Assembly: GCA_012932865.1 (NCBI GenBank)
Contig: SAXG01000020.1
Coordinates: 310,001-374,000 of the forward strand
Reading direction: 5' to 3'
From: Amylostereum areolatum
Taxonomy: Eukaryota; Basidiomycota; Agaricomycetes; Russulales; Stereaceae
Length of the DNA stretch: 64,000 bases
Shown: in pieces, positions 57,831-64,000 of the stretch
Numbering within the stretch: the first letter of the stretch is position 1
Layout of the letters: the number at the start of each line of letters is the position of its first letter
Translations under genes and position numbers: made by a program
The notes under the pieces: model-generated
Told to the model about the DNA's origin: nothing
Seen by the model: only the letters and a program-made list of their open reading frames with translations
Databases searched by the model: none

Positions 57831-58288
57831 TGTCAGCAACAACTAGTGCGACAGCACCAAGTTACGACACAGCTGACTAGAAGATGAGGACGACAGAGGG
57901 GAGCCGATCAGACACGGTGACAGACGAGGGAAAGCAAGCAAAGTTGGTAGAATTGACTAGCTCGAGATAAGGAATATGTACAGCGAGAGCGAGCCTTATA
58001 TACACGAGAGGAGAGAGACTTAGGTAAGCAACCGATACACGGCAACCAGTAAGCAGACCTAGTATAAGTAAGCAGTCATATGTAAAAGAGCACAGCATGA
58101 GTCAGTATTGTACAGCATGAGTCAAGAGAAAGGAGTCCGACCTGGGCCAGGATGAGTCATGTGGGTCTGGGCAGGATATAGATGAACCGGGTCCGGGCCG
58201 GAGTGGAGCCGGACCGGTGATAAGTCAATAAGTCCTAAAGCGTATAACCAATGTAAAGTAAAAAGAAAATTATAGACCGTTCATAACA
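57831..58288 (-). repeat. LTR of truncated family A copy
   Basis: 458 nt, same length as the LTRs at 35529 and 42588. Confidence 0.92.
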
Positions 58289-59999
58289 TCACCCCTTCCT
58301 TAGATTCGACGTCCTCGTCGTAATCAGATCCAGCTTCTTCCTCCGACAGGAGTTCCCAATGATTAAGGCGTGCAGGTTTCGGGGCACCCGGATGTTCACG
58401 GTGGAAGTCGTCAATGCGTTTCTTAGCATTCTGGAGATTGGTGAGAGGCTCCCAAGTATTGTCATTGTCTGGGTAGCCTTTCCATTTGACGAGGTACTTG
58501 AAGCCGCGACCAACCTTCTTGGAGTCTATAATCTTTTCGACCTCGTAGACTTCCTCTCCTTGGACTAACTCTGGGGGTGGAGGTGTAGGTGCTTTCTGAT
58601 TGTCGAAGGCAGGACCGTTGTGTGGGGATAGGAGGGACTCGTTGAAGACCGGATGTTTTCGTGACCAGGATGCAGGGAGGCGAAGCTTGTAAGCCGATGC
58701 TCCGACTTTTTCCAGGATTTCGAAAGGACCAAAGCGCTTGTCATCTAGCTTTTGCCTAGGACGTGCCGTTTTGATTACGGTTTGGCCATCTCTGGTCTTG
58801 GCTTCCAGCCAGACGAAGTCGCCAATTTTGTAATCTATTGGTTCGTCCTTCTTGCGATCGTAAAAGCACTTTTGATCGTCCTGTGCTGCCTTTAGCGCAG
58901 AGTGGGCTTCCTCATAGATGTCTCGCATGCATTGTGCAAACTCGTTTGCCGATGGGTTGTCTGTCTCGCGTCGAGGGTTTGTCCCCAGGTAGAGTTCCCG
59001 ACCATAGTTGGCAAAGTTGGGAGACATCCCAATTGAACTATGGACCATGTTGTTGAGCGCAGTCATGGCAAGTGGGAGGTAACGTGTCCAATTGTCTTGT
59101 CGTTGATTGACGAAGATGCGAAGGTAGTTTTCCATGGTCATGTTAGAGCATTTGGTCTGTCCGTTCGTCTGAGGGTGATACGCCGTGGACGGATTCCCTT
59201 CAATGCCTAACAGTTGGAATAATGCCGTGGTGAACTTGGAGACAAAGACGCTGCCGCGGTCACTGACGATCTTTCTAGGAATTCCATGATGGGGGACCAC
59301 CTCGCGTAGGTACTCGAAGGCGAGTTCATCCTCCGTTAGGTCTTTGGTCGTGGCCCAGAATACAACCTGTTTGGTACCCATGCAGTTCACATTGCAGATG
59401 GTGTCTTTTCCATCCGAGACTGGGAGCGGCATGACAAAGTCAATGGATACATGCTCCCAAGGTGCTTGTGGTGGGTCATGTGGGTGGAGTGGAGCGGCAA
59501 TGCGATCATGTCTAATCTTGGTACGTTGGCAGGTCTCACATCCTTCGACATATTTTCGGACATTGTCTCTAATGGCAGGCCACCAGTAGTTGCGTGTGAT
59601 GAGCTCGTGGGTCTTGTATCGTCCTAGATGACCGACAAGCGGGCCGTTATGATGAGCTTGGATGATGTCTGCACGGAGTCCTTTGTCTCTTGGGACATAG
59701 AGTCTGTGTTGCCAGGTGACCGTTCCGTCTGCATGTTCCAGCCATCCCTTCATTTTGAGTGCTAAGGCGCGTTCTACTGCATGGTCTCGGAGTAAGGTAG
59801 CCTCCTGAATCCGCTCAATGAAGACATTGTCAGGTCCATTGGTTACGATTCCTGCATGGTTGAGGGCGCGAAAGAGTTCTGGTTTCAGGAGGACGATGTT
59901 TTCATTGTCTTTCTCCCCCTTCTCAAGGCCCGCTAGTCGGGAAATAGCATCAGGTTTACCCATTGTTTTGCCAGGCTTGTGGAGTAGTGTACAATGATA
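57831..59999 (-). mobile_element. truncated second copy of family A gypsy element
   Basis: 458-bp LTR (57831-58288) followed by the 3' half of pol: about 574 codons (integrase from the zinc finger region, chromodomain). It is closely similar to 35979-37700 with scattered substitutions. Homology stops abruptly at about 59999, inside the RNase H/integrase linker. The LTR terminus is ATAACA instead of ATGACA. No gag, protease or RT. Confidence 0.92.
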
Positions 60000-60177
60000 T
60001 TCCACACATTGCCCTCACCGTACTCCGTCGTACATGGTGAGCGGATGCGGGGATTCGCCGATCGTCATGGGCGAGCGGACGTGGGCCGATGCCGCCTATG
60101 GCTGTTACGAGAGCGGGGGCCCCTGGGGTCGGCCGACAATGATCCCTGCCCTACTCTCCTGCAGGGGTTCTCGCCGC

Positions 60178-60370
60178 CCTGCTCACTGCCCGCCCTGCCC
60201 ACCGCCCTGCCCACCGCCATGCTCACCGCCCTGCCCAGCGCCCACCCTGCCCACCGCCCGCCCTGCTCACCACCCGCCCTGCTCACCGCCCTGCCCACTG
60301 CCATGCTCACCTCCCTGCCCACCTCCCTGCCCACTGCCATGTTCACCGCCCGCCCTGCTCGCCTCCCTGT
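60178..60370 (+). repeat. CACCGCCCTGCC minisatellite
   Basis: 12-bp units (CACCGCCCTGCC, CACCGCCATGCT) with substitutions, immediately after the truncation point of the gypsy copy. Confidence 0.85.
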
Positions 60371-60498
60371 TCACGAGATAATGTGGGGTGAAATAAGAAT
60401 GTACATACTGTTGTGTGGACTGAGGCATACGCCGGAAATACGACGCCGTTCCATACCTCCTCATTCCAACACGAGGGGTTCTCACTGACTTCTTCAGC

Positions 60499-60950
60499 TC
60501 TTGAGTCTCAACATATATGTATTCTACCCCATCTGTATCCGACGTTTCCAAATCACCAACTCACTGACCTTCTCGAACCCTTACGCCATGTATGATAAAC
60601 TGTGACCGCTAAGGTAGACCAGCGAGGCTCGCCGACAAGCTTCAACCCCTCCTAGTCACCACCGAGATCCACCGGCGAGACTAACCGGGGAAGCTGACCG
60701 GCGAGACCTATTCAGCCCTTGAGTCTCAGGAATATATATTTATTCTACCCCGTCTGTATGCGATGTTTCCAAATCACCACCTCACTAATCTTCACGACAC
60801 CGTACACCATACATGACATACTGTGACACCTGAATGAGATCAGCGAGGCTCACCGATACGCTTCACCGCCGACAATTCCATCCCGCACCCCACCGGCGAG
60901 GCTAACCGGCGAAACTCTCACCGGCAAGACTCCGGTGAAACCGACCGGCA
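60499..60950 (+). repeat. two tandem copies of a ~218-bp unit
   Basis: Units start CTTGAGTCTCA at about 60499 and 60717 and share TATTCTACCCCRTCTGTAT, TTTCCAAATCACCA and the 12-bp subrepeats ACCGGCGAGACT. Copy similarity is about 75% by eye. Confidence 0.7.
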
Positions 60951-61193
60951 AGACTCACCATCAATGGTGCAGAGATGCCTTCATGCTTGCACTTTGGATT
61001 CAGACTAAGTTTCAACAAAATATGTATTATTACAATCAAACCAAAACACAAGCAAAACTATGTAACCAAAAAAGAAAAAATCTACCAAGAAAGCAAATCA
61101 CCAAACCAGCGGAAGTCCAAACTAGTGTACAACCCGCGACCCAAAAATGAACGAAGCACCCTCGCCGACACGAATCCTGCGCGCGCCCACCGT
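60951..61193. other. 3' flank of next gene
   Basis: A-rich sequence, no gene supported. Confidence 0.4.
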
Positions 61194-63768
61194 TCACCGC
61201 TTACCGCCCTTGCTCGCCGGCTTAGCGGTCGACCTCGAGGGCCTCCCACTGCTCGCCGGCTTGGCGGAGGCAGCGCGAACCACTGAGCCACTGGCCGGAG
61301 CCTCCGACATACTGCAAGTATGCCGGCGAGTGGCCTTGGCATCGGCGGTGGTGCGCGCGGACTTGGGGGGAGGGCCGCCGGCGAAGGCGGACTTGCGCTT
61401 GAGCGACGCCGCGCTCTCGACCACCTCACCTTCCTCGGCCTCTTTCTCGACCTCCTCGACTGGTGGGAGGGCCACCGGCTCTTCCAGCTCGGCGTCCTTG
61501 CGGTTGGCGTGCTCCTCACTCAGCTCGTACACGGCGAGCTGAGCGGCGTTGTAGCGCGCCATGGCAGCGTCCGCTTCGGCGTCGAGGGCGACAAGGTCGT
61601 CGCCGGGGCCCGCGTCCTTGCGCTTGTCCCGCGTAGCGCACACCTCGTCGAAGGCGGCGAGCTTGACAGCCTCAGCGCCGTCTCGAGCTGCTGCCGAGAT
61701 GGGGGACCAGGGCGGGGAGGGGGTTGGCACGGTGATGCGTGCAGTCCGCGGGGAGTGCCTGGGGGTCCGGCCCTCCTCGGTGTCGACGTCGCTGGGTGCG
61801 AGAGGGAGGGTGTGGCCGGTGGACCAGGGACCACGGCGCCGAGCATGCCCTCCTACGTGCACGCCGCGGGAAGAGCCAGCCATGGGGGCACTGTCCGCTT
61901 GAGGTACGGTGGCGGGGAGGGCAGGGGCGATGGGGAGGGCAGGGGCGGTGGGGAGGGCAGGGGTGGTGGGGAGGCGAGGCGAGGCGGGGAGGCGAGGGGA
62001 CCCAAGTGGGAAGACGTCCATGGCGGGGCAGGGCTTGCCGGCAGGCACACCGGCACCGTCCTCGACTTCATCGGCGTCGGGGTCCAGCGCCATCTCCTCC
62101 CCCTCTGCTCGCCGCTCCATGTCCTCCATGGCGATGTCGCCATCGCCAATGAGGTCAGCAGCGAGGGGCGCCGATGCGGCGGGCTCGGCAGCTGGCGTCG
62201 GCGAGGAGGGCGGGGAGGCACGCTGTGTTGGAGCGGGGGCGGGGGATAGCGCGGGGGGGGCGGGGACTCGGGCCGACGGCTGGGGAGGTGGGGGCGACTG
62301 CGGGGGAGGTGGGGGCGACAGCAGGGGAGGTGGGGCTGACGGCGGGGGAGGTGGGGCTGACGGCGGGGGAGGTGGGGCTGACGGCGGTGGCGACGGCGGG
62401 AGGCGCCGGGGCAAGGGGGGGAGACGGCGGGGCGAGGGTGGGCAGGGCACCGGGGGACTCCTCGCGGGTGTGCGACCTCGGCGCTGAGATCGCACTGATC
62501 GGAGGGGCCTTGATGCCGACTCTGCATCCAGAGGGGGAGGGCGTTGCCCTGTGGGCGTACACCGTCGGTTCGCTGGCGGCGGACGGGGTGCCAAGGCCTT
62601 GGACGAAATCGGGCCACCGGAGCCCCAACAAGCTCACCTGGTCTTGAAGCTCCAGCACGATCTGCTGGATGGCCTCGGCATCGACCGCCTCGCTGACGCC
62701 TATAAAGGCATCCTGGGGACGCGACGACGACGCCCGAGCCTGCGAGGGGCCGGCGAGTCCGGACTGAGACGCCGCCGAGGCACGGCGAGTGCGGGGCGTG
62801 CGGGGGCCAAGGGACTCGAGGGGCATGGGCGGGGCAGCGATGGAGGGGTTGAAGCTCGCCGGTTGCGGCGGCTCCATGCCAAAGGGGAAGGCCCCCATTT
62901 GGCCGGGGAGGGGGAGGGGGAGGGTCTTGTAGACCTGGGTCTCCACGTTCGTCATCCGCTGCGAGATGCCGCCCATGTGGGCGGTCATCTTCGCCATCTC
63001 GCGGGCGAGCTCGCCGACCAGGCCACGACTCGGCGTGGGGAGGAGGCCTCCCTTGTCGAGGGCGGCGATGAGGGCAGGGACAATCCCATCTAGCGCCGTG
63101 CGCAGCCTCCCGATTTCCCGCATCGCCTCCTTGTGGGCGGCGTCCGCACGCAGCCGCTCGATCTCCAGTCGCAAGTCGAGCGACCGCTCGAAGTCGGCGA
63201 ACGCTCGCCGGCCGCTATGCTCTTCGTGGTCGCGGGCGCCGCTCGTCACAGGTGTGGTGGGGGGGAGGGGCAAGCCGCGGAAGGGCTGGGGCAAGGCTGA
63301 GGAAAATGGTTAGCTACGCGCAAGGGAGAGGAGGGGGGATGCACGCATGGGGGCCCGATGTTGGAAGACGGCGGGGGTCTGTCGCTTGCGCGACTTCTCC
63401 TTCCGCAAAGTGGCCCTTTCGCCACCAGGCTGGTGGGTGCCGTCTTCATCGTCCACGTCCATTGGAGCCACGGCGGCGGGTTGGGCAGCGGCGGGCGGGG
63501 CGATCGCGGGTTGGGCGGTGGCGGGTGGGGCGACGGTGCGCAGGGCAGAGGAGGGCGGGGCAGCGGAGGGTGGGGCGGCGGAGGGCGGGTCGATATCGGT
63601 GACCAACATGTCGCCGAGATCGTTGGCCACCTCGTCAATCTCGATAGGGGTGACCAATTTGGGGGCTGGGTCCAGGACGACGTGGACTTTGCGCACCGCG
63701 GGCGCCACCGAGGATGGGCCGGCGACTGGTTGCTCGACCACAGATGTTCGCCATGCCCGTTTCTTCAT
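61194..63768 (-). CDS. repeat-rich Pro/Ser protein of unknown function
   Basis: Not recognised. ATG 63768 (MKKRAWRTSVVEQPVAGPSS); exon 1 to about 63346, intron about 63345-63298 (GTGCAT...CCTCAG, branch GCTAAC). Exon 2 carries LPQPFRGLPLPP, a charged helix with coiled-coil character (ADFERSLDLRLEIERLRADA) and a linker. A Pro-rich repeat (SPTSPAV units in one frame, PSAPPPPP in another, 62270-62450) is where the frame must change, because the convincing C-terminal part (AADLIGDGDIAMEDMERRAE, AAMARYNAAQLAVYELSEEH, end KPASKGGKR) is in the frame that stops at 61194. An exon upstream of 63768 (LHLRYELGVWDDTKLQSPPP, near 63930) suggests that the gene runs past the window edge. Setting and composition suggest a repeat-associated gene. 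Confidence 0.45.
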
Positions 63769-64000
63769 GGCGGAGGGGGGGCGGCAGAGTGGGGAACAGG
63801 TGGGGGGACGGCGTGGGGGATGTGGGGATCGGGGTGGGTACCGGCGTGCTTGCCTGCACTGATGCGGAGGATAGTGGAGCCGCCGCACTTGCCGGTGACA
63901 ACAGAGCCGTCGTCGGGTGGCGGTGACTGCAGCTTGGTGTCGTCCCAGACGCCCAGCTCATACCTCAGATGCAGCGTCATGTAGATCGCCAGCATCGGCC
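63769..64000 (-). other. possible upstream exon at window edge
   Basis: Open minus frame with LRYELGVWDDTKLQSPPPDD and VVTGKCGGSTILRISAG, then a candidate donor (CACGCCG|GTACCC) near 63842. Protein-like, likely part of the gene at 61194. Confidence 0.3.

Noticed and set aside
60065..60346. minus ORF with GREVGREV/GRAVSRAG repeats
   Set aside because: Pure translation of the 12-bp minisatellite.

Overview
The window looks like nuclear DNA of a filamentous basidiomycete, most likely an agaricomycete mushroom. Genes are close together and are cut by many 50-60 nt GT-AG introns with CTAAC/CTGAC-like branch sites and GTGCGT/GTAAGT-like donors. The gene types fit as well: tandem F-box/LRR-like genes, paired NCS1 permeases, an Ste/TKL-like kinase with a C1 zinc domain, an HDEL Hsp70, chromodomain Ty3/gypsy elements and a Tnp2-like transposase remnant. 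No tRNA, rRNA or bacterial feature was found.

Left part, 1-34,220, is the gene-rich chromosome arm. In order: three tandem F-box paralogues (374-6943, +; the first has a one-base frameshift); a secreted FAD amine oxidase with a 3-nt microexon and a GC-AG intron (7361-9366, -); an ARMT1/DUF89 phosphatase (9944-12272, -); a 296-bp TIR element with a perfect 8-bp target duplication (12415-12710); a mitochondrial ACOT9-like thioesterase (13321-15421, -); a polytopic membrane protein (16345-18734, +); an unrecognised gene containing two near-identical introns (20040-21227, +); two tandem NCS1 uracil/allantoin-type permeases (22004-23973 and 24456-26481, +; the second has a +1 frameshift); a kinase-C1 protein (26850-29037, +); an unrecognised proline-rich protein (from 29516, +); and the ER chaperone BiP/Kar2 with a UPRE-like promoter site (31645-34220, +).

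Right part, 34,221-64,000, is a transposon-rich block. A nearly intact Ty3/gypsy chromovirus (35529-43045, -) has 458-bp LTRs that differ at seven positions by eye and a 5-bp ACTAT target duplication. Next comes a 3.2-kb segment bounded by perfect 24-bp inverted repeats and filled with two oppositely oriented minisatellite arrays (43605-46789). A second, decayed gypsy family follows (47180-54580, -), then a Tnp2-like transposase C-terminal remnant (56649-57805, -), a truncated second copy of the first gypsy family (57831-59999, -), tandem repeats (60000-60950) and a repeat-rich proline/serine gene of unknown function (61194-63768, -).

The observations most worth following are: the paired introner-like introns; the small TIR element; the Gag leader with a duplicated VIDLT (SUMO-interacting-motif-like) tail ending in a stop that is in frame with Gag; a gag/pol junction where both gypsy families place the gag stop on a GGRTTTTT run with pol in the -1 frame; and the inverted-repeat element with mirror minisatellites. 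Exon boundaries were inferred by eye from splice consensus and family alignment, not from transcripts.
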